Source of the DNA: Pelagibacterales bacterium SAG-MED13
Lineage (GTDB): Bacteria > Pseudomonadota > Alphaproteobacteria > Pelagibacterales > Pelagibacteraceae
Length of the DNA stretch: 64,000 nucleotides
Direction: 5' to 3'
Assembly (NCBI GenBank): GCA_014654165.1
Contig: JACWDK010000002.1
Span: 1 to 64,000 of the forward strand
Shown here: positions 21,169 through 31,105 of the stretch, in pieces
Numbering within the stretch: position 1 is the stretch's first letter
How the letters are laid out: each line of letters starts with the position of its first letter
Made by a program: the position numbers and the translations under genes
Notes under the pieces: model-generated
Database searches by the model: none
What the model saw: the letters and a program-made list of their open reading frames with translations, nothing else
What the model was told of the DNA's origin: nothing

Positions 21169-22248
21169 ATGAATAAAGAATTCGTAAAATTTGATAAAGT
21201 AGACAAAAGTTATGACGGTAAAATACTTGTCGTAAAAGATCTTCAATTAGATATTGAAGAAGGAGAGTTTGTTACTATGTTGGGACCCTCTGGTTCAGGT
21301 AAGACTACTTGCTTAATGATGTTGGCAGGATTTGAAACACCAACCCATGGTGAAATTTATTTAGACGGAAAAGCAATTTCAAGTATTCCACCCCATAAAA
21401 GAGGTATCGGAATGGTATTTCAAAATTATGCTTTATTTCCACATATGACAGTTTATGAAAATTTAGCATTTCCTTTAAGAGTTAGAAAAATTCCTAAAGA
21501 TGAAGCAGATAAAAAAATTGATAAAGCACTATCAATGGTTTCACTACAAGGATTTGCTCAAAGAATGCCAGGTCAATTGTCTGGTGGACAGCAACAAAGA
21601 GTTGCAGTAGCGAGGTCACTAGTATTTGATCCACAACTAGTTTTAATGGATGAACCTCTTGGTGCTTTAGATAAAAATTTAAGAGAGAGTATGCAGTATG
21701 AAATTAAACATATTCATGAAAGTATTGGGGTAACTGTTGTTTATGTAACCCATGACCAAAGTGAAGCACTTACAATGTCAAATCGTATTGCAGTTTTTAA
21801 TGATGGTAAAGTTCAACAACTCTCAAGTCCTGATGAACTGTATGAAAAACCAGTTAATTCATTTGTTGCAGAATTTATCGGAGAAAATAACACTTTCGCC
21901 GGAGAGGTGTCAGATATTTCTAGTGGAAAATGTAAAGTAAAATTAGCTAATGCAGAGATATTAGCAAATCCTATTTCTGTTAAAGGAAAAGGGGATAAAA
22001 CAACTGTATCTTTAAGACCTGAGAGAGCTTTAATTAATCCAAGTGATAAGATGGATAATGTTCACAACGGAAAAATTGAAGAAGTTATCTATCATGGTGA
22101 CCATACTAGAGTAAGAATTAATTTATTAGGAAATTCTGAATTTATTCTAAAAGTACCTAATAGCTCAGCAAATCTTGATATTAAATTAGGTAATGAAATC
22201 AAGATTGGCTGGAATAGTGAAGACGCTAGGGCTTTAGACCCAAAATAA
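21169..22248 (+). CDS. ABC transporter ATP-binding protein, spermidine/putrescine (PotA)-like
   Basis: GPSGSGKTT, LSGGQQQRVAVARSL, LMDEPLGALD, TOBE-like C-terminus. Confidence 0.92.
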   Translation: MNKEFVKFDKVDKSYDGKILVVKDLQLDIEEGEFVTMLGPSGSGKTTCLMMLAGFETPTHGEIYLDGKAISSIPPHKRGIGMVFQNYALFPHMTVYENLAFPLRVRKIPKDEADKKIDKALSMVSLQGFAQRMPGQLSGGQQQRVAVARSLVFDPQLVLMDEPLGALDKNLRESMQYEIKHIHESIGVTVVYVTHDQSEALTMSNRIAVFNDGKVQQLSSPDELYEKPVNSFVAEFIGENNTFAGEVSDISSGKCKVKLANAEILANPISVKGKGDKTTVSLRPERALINPSDKMDNVHNGKIEEVIYHGDHTRVRINLLGNSEFILKVPNSSANLDIKLGNEIKIGWNSEDARALDPK

Positions 22249-22285
22249 ACATCAATTAAATCCTGTAAACTAACAAAAAGGGTTG

Positions 22286-22314
22286 TTGACTCTCATTATC
22301 TAACTTGTTGTAAT
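22286..22314 (+). promoter_or_regulatory. Sigma70-like promoter for the substrate-binding protein gene
   Basis: TTGACT - 17 nt - TGTAAT, 34 bp upstream of the ATG at 22348. Confidence 0.55.
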
Positions 22315-22347
22315 CTGTTTTTATAAAAACGTTTAAACGGAGGAAAA

Positions 22348-23469
22348 ATGAAAACAATTAGTAAATTATTACTAGCCATTTCTTTTGCTATCTCTGTAAC
22401 TACTTCAGCATTTGCAGTAACTGCAGTGTCTTGGGGTGGAGCTTACACGGAGTCTCAAAAGTTAGGTTATGGTGATCCTACTGGTAAAGCCCTTGGTATA
22501 ACTATCAACTGGGTTGATTATTCAGGTGGATTATCTGAGATAAAAGCACAAAAAGAAGCTGGTAAAATTACGTGGGATATAATCGACGTATTTGCAATGG
22601 ATACTATCAATGGATGTGATGAAGGATTATTTGTTGAATTTGATTTTGACAAAGACTTCCCACCTGCACCAGATGGAACTCCTGCAAGTAAAGATTTCTT
22701 TACTGCAATGCCAAGTAAATGTGCTGTAGGAAATATTTTATATTCTTGGAACTACGCTTACAACAAAGAAAATGTTAAGGGTACTCCAAAGACTATCAAA
22801 GATTTCTTCAACACTAAAAAATTCCCTGGAAAAAGAGCTATCTACAAAGGCGCTCTAACAAACTTAGAAATCGCTTTAGCTGCAGATGGAGTTAAACCAG
22901 GAAAAGGTGGAGCAAAAATCTATAAAGCCTTAAACACAGATAAAGGTGTTGATAGAGCTATGAACAAGATCAAAGAGCTTTGCACAGATCCAAAAGGAGG
23001 ATGTGTATTTTGGTCTGCAGGTGCTCAACCACCAGAACTATTAATGAGTGGTGAAGTTGTTATGGCAACTGGTTGGAATGGTAGATTCTTTAACGCGATC
23101 GTTGGAGAAGGTGCGCCACTAGTTCAAGTATGGGATGGACAAGGTCTTGACTATGAGTACTTCGTACAAGTTAAGGGTGGACCAAACGATGCTAATGGTA
23201 TGGCTAAGAAAGCTTTAGCTATGATGACAAGCACAGAGATGTTAGCAGGAAGTGCAAAATATATCGCATACGCTCCTTGGAGAAAATCTTCTATAGCTAT
23301 TATGGAAGCAGGAGAGCCTTGGTATAAAGATGGTAAGACTAATATGGTACCACAAATGCCAACTGCACCAGCTAATACTAAGAATTATTTCTTAGTTGAT
23401 CCACTTTACTGGGCTGATAACGGTACAGAGCTTGGTGAAAAATGGGAAGCTATGAAAGCAGGTCTATAA
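22348..23469 (+). CDS. ABC transporter periplasmic substrate-binding protein (PotD-like)
   Basis: Signal peptide; VSWGGAYTESQKLGY...; lies inside a Pot-like cluster. Confidence 0.88.
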   Translation: MKTISKLLLAISFAISVTTSAFAVTAVSWGGAYTESQKLGYGDPTGKALGITINWVDYSGGLSEIKAQKEAGKITWDIIDVFAMDTINGCDEGLFVEFDFDKDFPPAPDGTPASKDFFTAMPSKCAVGNILYSWNYAYNKENVKGTPKTIKDFFNTKKFPGKRAIYKGALTNLEIALAADGVKPGKGGAKIYKALNTDKGVDRAMNKIKELCTDPKGGCVFWSAGAQPPELLMSGEVVMATGWNGRFFNAIVGEGAPLVQVWDGQGLDYEYFVQVKGGPNDANGMAKKALAMMTSTEMLAGSAKYIAYAPWRKSSIAIMEAGEPWYKDGKTNMVPQMPTAPANTKNYFLVDPLYWADNGTELGEKWEAMKAGL

Positions 23470-23506
23470 TTTAAGTTTTATTAAGCTTAATTATATATTA
23501 TAATTT

Positions 23507-23533
23507 AAGGGCGGTTATTTGATAACCGCCCTT
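23507..23533 (+). terminator. Strong hairpin plus T-tract between the binding protein and permease genes
   Basis: AAGGGCGGTTAT-TTG-ATAACCGCCCTT followed by TTT. Confidence 0.8.
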
Positions 23534-23540
23534 TTTATTT

Positions 23541-24794
23541 ATGAGCTCAGAAACAAAACAAATTTTAACAACAGATGGAATTCCTTTAGAGGTAAGTCTT
23601 AAAAAAGCTGAAAGAAGGAATAAGATTAAAGCCCTCATGCTTGTAGCACCTCTGCTCTTATTTATAATTATCACTTATGTTTTTCCAATTGGAGACATGC
23701 TTATGAGAAGTGTAGATGATAAGATGGTCACTGAAATGCTTCCCAAAACTTTTAAAGCGATGGAAAAATGGGATGGAAAAGAATTACCAGAGGAAGAAGT
23801 TTTCGCAGCTTTTCATTCAGATTTTATAAAGTTAGTAGAAGAAAAACGTGAGGGAAAATTATCTACACAATTAAATTATACAAAAAATGGATTTAAAAGT
23901 ATTATTAAAAAATTAAGAAGAAAATCTAAATCTTTTGAAGAAGGAAACTATAAGGAACAAATAATGGCCGTTCACAAAAGATGGGCTAACGTTGAATATT
24001 GGCAAGCGATTAAAAGAAGAGCTCCAGCATATACTGGTCAGAAATATCTTAAGGGTATAGATATGTTTAAAAATGAGAATGGAGAAATAGTAAATGTTCC
24101 TGAAGATAGACGAATTCATAGAGTTTTATGGCTTAGGACTTTAGAAATAGCATTTTTTGTAACACTATTTTGTTTTTTAATGGCATATCCAATTGCTCAT
24201 TTGTTAGCTACTTTACCTATGAAGTATAGTAACCTACTAATGATCTGTGTCCTCCTTCCTTTTTGGACATCATTATTAGTAAGAACTGCAAGTTGGATGA
24301 TCTTGTTACAACAACAGGGTTTGGTTAATGATTTCTTTGTTGGGATAGGATTAGTGGCCGATGACAATAGACCTGAAATGATGTTTAATAAAACAGGTAG
24401 CTATGTTGCAATGACACAGATTTTGTTACCTTTTATGGTTTTGCCACTTTACAGTGTGATGAAAACTATTTCCCCAAGCTTAATGAGAGCTGGAAAGTCA
24501 TTAGGTGGAACGCCTTTTATAGCTTTTTGGAAGGTTTATTTTCCATTAACTATTCCAGGTATTGGAGCTGGTTGTTTATTGGTTTTCATATTAGCTATAG
24601 GTTATTATATAACCCCTGCTTTGGTAGGAGGAGCCTCTGGTACTCTAATCAGTAATCAAATTGCATTTCATATGAAGAGTACGCTTGATTGGAGCTTCGC
24701 ATCAGCAATGGGTTTAATGTTATTGACTGGAGTTTTAGCGATTTACTGGGTGTATAATAAATTAGTTGGAATAGATAATATTAAATTAGGTTAA
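23541..24794 (+). CDS. ABC transporter permease (PotB-like)
   Basis: Multiple TM helices; permease loop KSLGGTPFIAFWKVYFPLTIPGI. Confidence 0.88.
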   Translation: MSSETKQILTTDGIPLEVSLKKAERRNKIKALMLVAPLLLFIIITYVFPIGDMLMRSVDDKMVTEMLPKTFKAMEKWDGKELPEEEVFAAFHSDFIKLVEEKREGKLSTQLNYTKNGFKSIIKKLRRKSKSFEEGNYKEQIMAVHKRWANVEYWQAIKRRAPAYTGQKYLKGIDMFKNENGEIVNVPEDRRIHRVLWLRTLEIAFFVTLFCFLMAYPIAHLLATLPMKYSNLLMICVLLPFWTSLLVRTASWMILLQQQGLVNDFFVGIGLVADDNRPEMMFNKTGSYVAMTQILLPFMVLPLYSVMKTISPSLMRAGKSLGGTPFIAFWKVYFPLTIPGIGAGCLLVFILAIGYYITPALVGGASGTLISNQIAFHMKSTLDWSFASAMGLMLLTGVLAIYWVYNKLVGIDNIKLG

Positions 24795-24797
24795 AAA

Positions 24798-25652
24798 ATG
24801 GCTTTACCAAAATATACTGAACCACATTATAGAATTTGGCATTATGTTTATTTGACTGTTTGTGCAGCAGTTTTCTTTTTTCTTATTGCCCCATTATTTG
24901 TAATTTTTCCATTATCTTTTAACGCTGAGGAATTTTTAGTTTTTTCTGATGGAATGAAAAGTCTAGATCCTGATGCTTTTTCATTAAGATGGTATAAGGA
25001 CATGATTTATGGAACCAAAAATCCTTGGGGTTTAGCTACAAAAAATAGTTTTATAATTGCAACTTTTGCAACCATTGGTTCAGTTATTTTGGGAACTGTT
25101 GCTGCTTTAGGCTTAAGCAGCAGACACATGCCTTATAAAGGTCTAATCATGGCTGTTTTAATATCCCCAATGATTGTTCCATTAATTATTTCTGGAGTGG
25201 CAATATTTTTCTTTATGGCTAAAGCTGGTTTAGCAGCAACTCATTTAGGCATAATCCTTGCACATATTATTTTAGGGACACCATTTGTAGTAATAACTGT
25301 TACTGCAACTTTATCAGGATTTGATCATAGTGTTACAAGAGCTGCAGCAAGTCTTGGTAGTAATCCAGTTAATACTTTTATGAAAATTACCCTACCATTA
25401 ATTTTACCAGGTGTCATCTCAGGTGGACTATTTGCTTTTGTAACTTCATTTGATGAAGTCGTAGTAGTCTTATTCCTAGCTGGATTAGAAAATACTACAA
25501 TCCCCATACAAATGTGGACAGGTTTAAGAGAACAGTTAAGTCCAACTATTCTTGCAGTCGCAACTTGTCTGATTATTCTATCAACATTAATATTGGTTAC
25601 TGCTGAACTCTTAAGAAGAAGATCTGAGAGACTCAGAGGTATTAACAGATAG
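24798..25652 (+). CDS. ABC transporter permease (PotC-like)
   Basis: AAASLGSNPVNTFMKITLPLILPGV EAA loop, TM helices. Confidence 0.9.
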   Translation: MALPKYTEPHYRIWHYVYLTVCAAVFFFLIAPLFVIFPLSFNAEEFLVFSDGMKSLDPDAFSLRWYKDMIYGTKNPWGLATKNSFIIATFATIGSVILGTVAALGLSSRHMPYKGLIMAVLISPMIVPLIISGVAIFFFMAKAGLAATHLGIILAHIILGTPFVVITVTATLSGFDHSVTRAAASLGSNPVNTFMKITLPLILPGVISGGLFAFVTSFDEVVVVLFLAGLENTTIPIQMWTGLREQLSPTILAVATCLIILSTLILVTAELLRRRSERLRGINR

Positions 25653-25664
25653 TAAGAACATTAC

Positions 25665-27887
25665 ATGAAAATTAAGAACGTAGTAGTGATTGGTTCAGGA
25701 ACAATGGGAAGTGGGATAGCTGCTCATTTATGTAATGCAAATGTACCAGTTACTTTACTAGATTTGAAAACTGAAATTAGTGAAAAAGCAAGAGATAGAA
25801 TTCATAAATCCAGACCACCTTTATTAATTGATAGAACAAAAATTAATAATATTAAAGTTGGAAATATAGATGATAATTTTGATGTAGTTAAGGAAGCTGA
25901 TTGGGTTGTTGAAGCAGTCGTGGAAAGAATTGATATCAAGCATCAAATTTATGAAAAAATATTTAAAGCAAGAAAAGAAGGAGCGATTGTTTCCTCAAAT
26001 ACGTCATCTATTCCAATTAAAGTCTTATCAGAACACTTAACTGATAAAGAAAAAAAAGATTTTTGTATTACCCACTTTTTTAATCCAGTTAGGTATATGG
26101 GGCTTTTAGAAATTGTTAAAAATGAAAATAATGATCTTAATAAAATAAACGAATTAAAAGAATTTTGTGAAATAGAGCTAGGTAAAGGTGCAATTATTTG
26201 CAATGATACACCAGGTTTTTTAGGAAACAGAGTAGGTGTTTATGCTATGCAAATAGCTATGACTGAAGCTTTTAAGATGAAACTTTCAGTTGAGGAAGCA
26301 GATGCTATTTTTGGAAGACCAATGGGAATCCCTAAAACTGGTGTATTTGGACTGTATGACTTAATTGGTATTGATTTGATGGCAGATGTTTTAAAAAGCT
26401 TTATTAAAGAATTACCTGAAAAAGATGAATTTCATGACGTATCAAAAGAAATTCCATTAGTAAAAAAATTAATTGAAACTGGTTATACAGGAAGAAAAGG
26501 CAAGGGTGGTTTTTATAGGATGAATAAAACTGGAACTTCTAAAGTGATGGAGGCAATTAATCTTGAGACCGGGGAATACTCGCTTTCAAAAAAAATTGAT
26601 GTGAAATCAGATAAAATAGATCTCAATGGATTAATAAATAGAAAAGATAAATATGGTGAATATGCTTGGTCAGTAATATCTAAAATAATAAAATACGCAT
26701 CATCTTTAGTTCCAGGTATTACAAAAGAGTTTAATGATATTGACGAAGCAATGAGACTAGGTTTTAATTGGGCCAAAGGTCCATTTGAAATGCTTGAGGA
26801 AATAGGAGTAAAAAATTTCTTTGATAAAGTTGATAATTTTAAAGGGAATAGTTTTTTGGAAAATTTATCTAAGAACAAGAATCAGGATTTTTATGGTGAA
26901 AGACAAAAATATACTAATATAGAAACTTTAGGAAAAGTTAAGAAAACAGCTTCAAGTCTGGATGGAAATGAGTCAGCAAAAATTTATAGGTTTAATGATT
27001 ATAATATTGTTGAGTTTACCACTAAAGCAAATGCTTTAGATTATGACTCTATGGATGCCTTAAAAAAAGCAACTGATAAACCTTTAATTATAATTAATGA
27101 AAGTATGCAATTTTCTGCTGGTGTAAATTTGTCTTACACAATGGAATTTGCTAATAAAAAAGATTTTAAATCTATTGAAAAATTTATCAGATACTTTCAA
27201 GAAACATGTAAACATTTGAAATATTCAAAACATCCTGTGATATCTGCTCCCTCTGGATTAACACTGGGAGGAGGATTTGAAGTAATGGTTCAAAGTAATT
27301 TTGTCGCTTCTCATACAAATATAGTAGTTGGATTAGTTGAAACTATAGTTGGTTTAATTCCTGCAGGTGGTGGATGTAAGGAAATGTTAGCTAGATGGCT
27401 TGATACGGATGAAGCAAAAAAAGATTCAAATTACGCTCCGTTAAAAGTTTTCGACATTATAGGATATGGCAAGACAGCCACCTCTCCAGTTGAAGCAGAG
27501 CCAATGAAATATTTAAGACCAAGTGATAAAAAGATAATGAACAGAAATAGCTTACTAGAAGTTTCCAAGAAAATACTAAGTGAAAATAAAAATTTTAAAG
27601 CACCTGAGGAACTTAAATTTAATCTTCCTGGAAAATCAGTAAGAGGTGAGATGGATAAAATTTTAGAAAAACTTTATAATGACAAGGTTATATTTGAACA
27701 TGGGGTTGAGGTTGCAAAAGAACTAGCTCATGTTTTGAGTGGAGGGGATACCACAATCGACAAAACTTTATCAGAAGATGATTTATTTAAATTAGAATTA
27801 GATGCCTTTATGAGATTAATAGAAACTCAAAAAACTCAAGATAGAATTAAACATACATTGAGCACTGGGAAACCATTAGTAAATTAA
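25665..27887 (+). CDS. 3-hydroxyacyl-CoA dehydrogenase / enoyl-CoA hydratase fusion (FadN-like domain order)
   Basis: N-terminal VVIGSGTMGSGIAAHL, 3HCDH SSNTSSIPI, C-terminal crotonase SAPSGLTLGGGFEV. Confidence 0.88.
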   Translation: MKIKNVVVIGSGTMGSGIAAHLCNANVPVTLLDLKTEISEKARDRIHKSRPPLLIDRTKINNIKVGNIDDNFDVVKEADWVVEAVVERIDIKHQIYEKIFKARKEGAIVSSNTSSIPIKVLSEHLTDKEKKDFCITHFFNPVRYMGLLEIVKNENNDLNKINELKEFCEIELGKGAIICNDTPGFLGNRVGVYAMQIAMTEAFKMKLSVEEADAIFGRPMGIPKTGVFGLYDLIGIDLMADVLKSFIKELPEKDEFHDVSKEIPLVKKLIETGYTGRKGKGGFYRMNKTGTSKVMEAINLETGEYSLSKKIDVKSDKIDLNGLINRKDKYGEYAWSVISKIIKYASSLVPGITKEFNDIDEAMRLGFNWAKGPFEMLEEIGVKNFFDKVDNFKGNSFLENLSKNKNQDFYGERQKYTNIETLGKVKKTASSLDGNESAKIYRFNDYNIVEFTTKANALDYDSMDALKKATDKPLIIINESMQFSAGVNLSYTMEFANKKDFKSIEKFIRYFQETCKHLKYSKHPVISAPSGLTLGGGFEVMVQSNFVASHTNIVVGLVETIVGLIPAGGGCKEMLARWLDTDEAKKDSNYAPLKVFDIIGYGKTATSPVEAEPMKYLRPSDKKIMNRNSLLEVSKKILSENKNFKAPEELKFNLPGKSVRGEMDKILEKLYNDKVIFEHGVEVAKELAHVLSGGDTTIDKTLSEDDLFKLELDAFMRLIETQKTQDRIKHTLSTGKPLVN

Positions 27888-27888
27888 G

Positions 27889-28713
27889 ATGTCACAACTT
27901 ACTGCCGATGAGATTAAACAATACGATAAAAATGGCTATATTGCTCCAATAAATGTACTTACAAAAGAAGAGGCTCTTCAAGCAAGAAAAGAAATTGAAT
28001 TAATTGAAAAAAGAATGCCTGATGAAATAGATAATTCAGGTAGATATAATGTTCACTTGATTTCTCCAAAATTAGATAAGATAGTTCATAATTCAAATAT
28101 TTTAGATTCAGTTGAAAGTATTATTGGTAAAAATATTTTAGTTTGTAGCACTACTTTATTTATTAAAAATGCTTATCAAGAAGGATTTGTTAGTTACCAT
28201 CAAGATGCAAAATACATTGGGTTAGAACCACATAATTGGGTTACAGCTTGGGTAGCTATTACAGATTCAAATGAAATAAATGGCTGCATGAGAATGTGGC
28301 CTGGATCTCATAAGGATCTTAGAGAACATAATCAGAAATTTAATGAGGGAAATTTATTAACTAGAGGTCAAACAATAGAAAATGTTCCTGAAGACCAAAT
28401 TAAACTAATTGAATTAAAAGCAGGACAAATATCACTTCACCACCCAAGAATAGTTCATGGATCTGGAGTCAACAAAAGTGATGATAGAAGAATAGGTTTT
28501 GTTATACAAAGTTATATTGGCACAAATGTCAAACAAGTTCTTGGAAAAAATGGAGTTCAGATTGCAAGAGGTGTTGATAGATTCAAATATCATGAAGTAA
28601 TTAATAGAACTAAATTTTTGATGAGTGAGGAAGGAATGTTAATAAGAAAAAGAGAAAACGATCACTTAAAAAAAATTTTTTATAATGGTTCAAATAAGAT
28701 TGGAAAATTTTAG
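27889..28713 (+). CDS. Phytanoyl-CoA dioxygenase (PhyH)-like Fe(II)/2OG oxygenase
   Basis: SYHQDAKYIGLEPHNWVTAWVAITDSNEINGCMRMWPGSHK (HxD) and LHHPRIVHGSGVNKSDDRRIGF. Confidence 0.85.
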   Translation: MSQLTADEIKQYDKNGYIAPINVLTKEEALQARKEIELIEKRMPDEIDNSGRYNVHLISPKLDKIVHNSNILDSVESIIGKNILVCSTTLFIKNAYQEGFVSYHQDAKYIGLEPHNWVTAWVAITDSNEINGCMRMWPGSHKDLREHNQKFNEGNLLTRGQTIENVPEDQIKLIELKAGQISLHHPRIVHGSGVNKSDDRRIGFVIQSYIGTNVKQVLGKNGVQIARGVDRFKYHEVINRTKFLMSEEGMLIRKRENDHLKKIFYNGSNKIGKF

Positions 28714-29354
28714 TCTAACATTCTTATAGAATTTATAAAATCTGGCCTTAATACATACTGTGATTTGTCTAAATATTTAATTTTTTTCAGAGCTTCTAGT
28801 CCATAAATTACTTTTCCTATTGGAGTATATTCAGTTTCATATAATGGCTCATCTCTAAGAATTATAAAAAATTGACTATCTTCTGTGTTATACTTTTGTG
28901 TTCTCACTAAGGCAACACTACCTTTCTCAAAGCTGAATGGAGTATCTATTTCTGAGTTTATTGTACCCAATCCAGATTTACCAGTTCCAATCTTTCCATA
29001 ATCTAAATTTCCTTTTTTTCCAAATTCTAAGTCTCCTGCTTGAACAAGTGTATCTTTTATTACCCTGTGAAAAGCGATATTATCATACGCTTCTGACCTA
29101 ACTAATTCCTTAAATCTTTTAACAGCCATAGGTGATATATCAGGATAAAGCTCAATTATAACATTTCCACAGGTAACATTTAATATTGCAATATTTTTCT
29201 TATCGCTAAAATTAATTTTTTGTGGATCATAATTTTTTACAAATAAACATTTGTCCTTTATCAAGAAGAAAGAACCAAACGAAAATATTGCTAAAACTAT
29301 AACAAATGTAAATATTATTTTCTCTGACCTTGATGCTTTTATCTTTTTAATCAT
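28710..29354 (-). CDS. Peptidyl-prolyl cis-trans isomerase, cyclophilin type, membrane-anchored
   Basis: VIIELYPDISPMAVKRFKELV, IAFHRVIKDTLVQAGD, GSVALVRTQKYNTEDSQFFI. Confidence 0.9.
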   Translation of the reverse strand: MIKKIKASRSEKIIFTFVIVLAIFSFGSFFLIKDKCLFVKNYDPQKINFSDKKNIAILNVTCGNVIIELYPDISPMAVKRFKELVRSEAYDNIAFHRVIKDTLVQAGDLEFGKKGNLDYGKIGTGKSGLGTINSEIDTPFSFEKGSVALVRTQKYNTEDSQFFIILRDEPLYETEYTPIGKVIYGLEALKKIKYLDKSQYVLRPDFINSIRMLD

Positions 29355-30085
29355 AAAATAAAATTTTGATCAATTTTTAAGAGATTAGTTTTGATAAAAT
29401 CTATTTTCTTTTCTAAAATTGGATCAAGATTATTTAAATTTATTCCAATCATTAAATGAGAAAAAACCTCTGCCATATCTTCAGATGCTGTAGATTTTGA
29501 ATATTCAGAAAAAAAGCCTTTAGTGTTGGTATAAGTATCTAATCCTAGTTTATCTGTGCAAGTAGAGCATTCAGCATATTTAAAATCTTTCCCATTGAAA
29601 CTAGACCAAATTTTTTTATCAAATATATCCTTAAAACTATCATTTATAATGTGAAATACCTCGTGATGAATTACTCGTTCAAAATAATTCTTATTAAATT
29701 TGATATCTAGGATTAAAGTTTTCATTATATTATCAGGAATTCCAGCAGTATTAATTTTTGATATAGATAAATCTTCACACAAAACAATATATTTGAGGTT
29801 AATTTTTTTTAGAAAATTTTGATCATATTTATTTAGATGTTTTTGAATTATTTCATATTTCTGATCAAGATCTTTTCTTTTTGAATCATAACAATTTATA
29901 TTATTATCGACTCCTATTGTGAAAGGTTGTTTGGCATACAAATACCTAAGTTCATTTGGAGTTTTGATGTCGTAAATTTCTAAATTGGGAATCTTTATAA
30001 GGTTGTAAATAGTATCAGCTTGAGCTTGGGTAAAAATAAATAAAGATAGTATAATTAATCTAATTAAGCTCATAAATTTACACAT
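29351..30085 (-). CDS. Exported putative zinc metallopeptidase-like protein
   Basis: Signal peptide; HEVFH (HExxH) with downstream E and SEDMAEVFSHLM. Confidence 0.5.
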   Translation of the reverse strand: MCKFMSLIRLIILSLFIFTQAQADTIYNLIKIPNLEIYDIKTPNELRYLYAKQPFTIGVDNNINCYDSKRKDLDQKYEIIQKHLNKYDQNFLKKINLKYIVLCEDLSISKINTAGIPDNIMKTLILDIKFNKNYFERVIHHEVFHIINDSFKDIFDKKIWSSFNGKDFKYAECSTCTDKLGLDTYTNTKGFFSEYSKSTASEDMAEVFSHLMIGINLNNLDPILEKKIDFIKTNLLKIDQNFIL

Positions 30086-30104
30086 AGAAGATATTCCAAT
30101 TTAG

Positions 30105-31085
30105 ATGAATGTGATACAGTTTACTGTGAAAAAAAAAAGAAATAAAGATCCAATCCAACCTGTTAGTGGTACCAAAGTTCCAAGGTTTGCTGGACCCTCA
30201 ACTTTTGCAAGATTACCTGAGCTTAGAGATGTGGAAAGCTGTGACGTCGCTATTGTTGGTATTCCATTTGATGCTGGAACTAGTTACAGGCCAGGTGCAA
30301 GATTTGGACCACAAAGTATTAGACAAGCCTCAAGACATTTAAGAACAAATTATCATCCAAGTTATGATGTTGAACCATTTAAAGTGCAACAAGTTGCTGA
30401 TGCAGGAGATATTACTTGTAACCCTTTCAATATTGAGGAGGCAATTAAACAAATAGAGGTAGGAGCAGAAGAATTATTAAATAAAGTAGGTGGAATTATT
30501 AGTCTTGGTGGTGATCATACAATTGCATTTCCATTATTAAAAGCTATTAATAGAATTAATAAAGGTCCAGTAGCACTGGTTCATTTTGATGCTCATCTAG
30601 ATACTTGGGACACTTACTTTGGTGCACCCTATACTCATGGTACGCCATTTAGAAGAGCAAGAGAAGAAAACTTATTTTTGGATGATGCTTCAATGCATGT
30701 CGGTATTAGAGGACCTTTGTACAGTAGAGATGATATCAAAAATGATGAAAGTTTTGGATTTAAAATTATTCACTGTGATGAATTTCAAACTCAAGGAACT
30801 GATAAAATTGCAGAGAGAATAAAAAAAAGAGTTGGAAACAATCCTTTATATTTATCTATTGATATAGATGTTTTAGATCCAGCCTTTGCTCCAGGCACTG
30901 GAACACCTGAAATTGCAGGAATGACTTCAAGGGAAATGGTTAATACCATAAGAGGTTTATCTGGTCTAAATTTAATTTCAGCTGATGTTGTTGAAGTTTC
31001 ACCTGCATATGATCATGCAGAGGTAACTTCACTTGCAGCTGCTACAATTGTTTATGAGCTTACAAATTTATTTGCAAAAAAATAA
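30105..31085 (+). CDS. Agmatinase/ureohydrolase family
   Basis: GGDHTIAFPLL, VHFDAHLDTWD, SIDIDVLDPAFAPGTGTPE. Confidence 0.93.
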   Translation: MNVIQFTVKKKRNKDPIQPVSGTKVPRFAGPSTFARLPELRDVESCDVAIVGIPFDAGTSYRPGARFGPQSIRQASRHLRTNYHPSYDVEPFKVQQVADAGDITCNPFNIEEAIKQIEVGAEELLNKVGGIISLGGDHTIAFPLLKAINRINKGPVALVHFDAHLDTWDTYFGAPYTHGTPFRRAREENLFLDDASMHVGIRGPLYSRDDIKNDESFGFKIIHCDEFQTQGTDKIAERIKKRVGNNPLYLSIDIDVLDPAFAPGTGTPEIAGMTSREMVNTIRGLSGLNLISADVVEVSPAYDHAEVTSLAAATIVYELTNLFAKK

Positions 31086-31105
31086 GGAAAGGTTAGGATT
31101 CTGGT

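Noticed and set aside
23541-24119. Large periplasmic-type insertion between TM1 and TM2 of the PotB-like permease as a novel domain
   Set aside because: Extended N-terminal loops occur in this permease family; not clearly unusual without alignment.
26513-26878. 121-aa minus-strand ORF inside the FadN-like gene
   Set aside because: Antisense shadow ORF without recognisable features.
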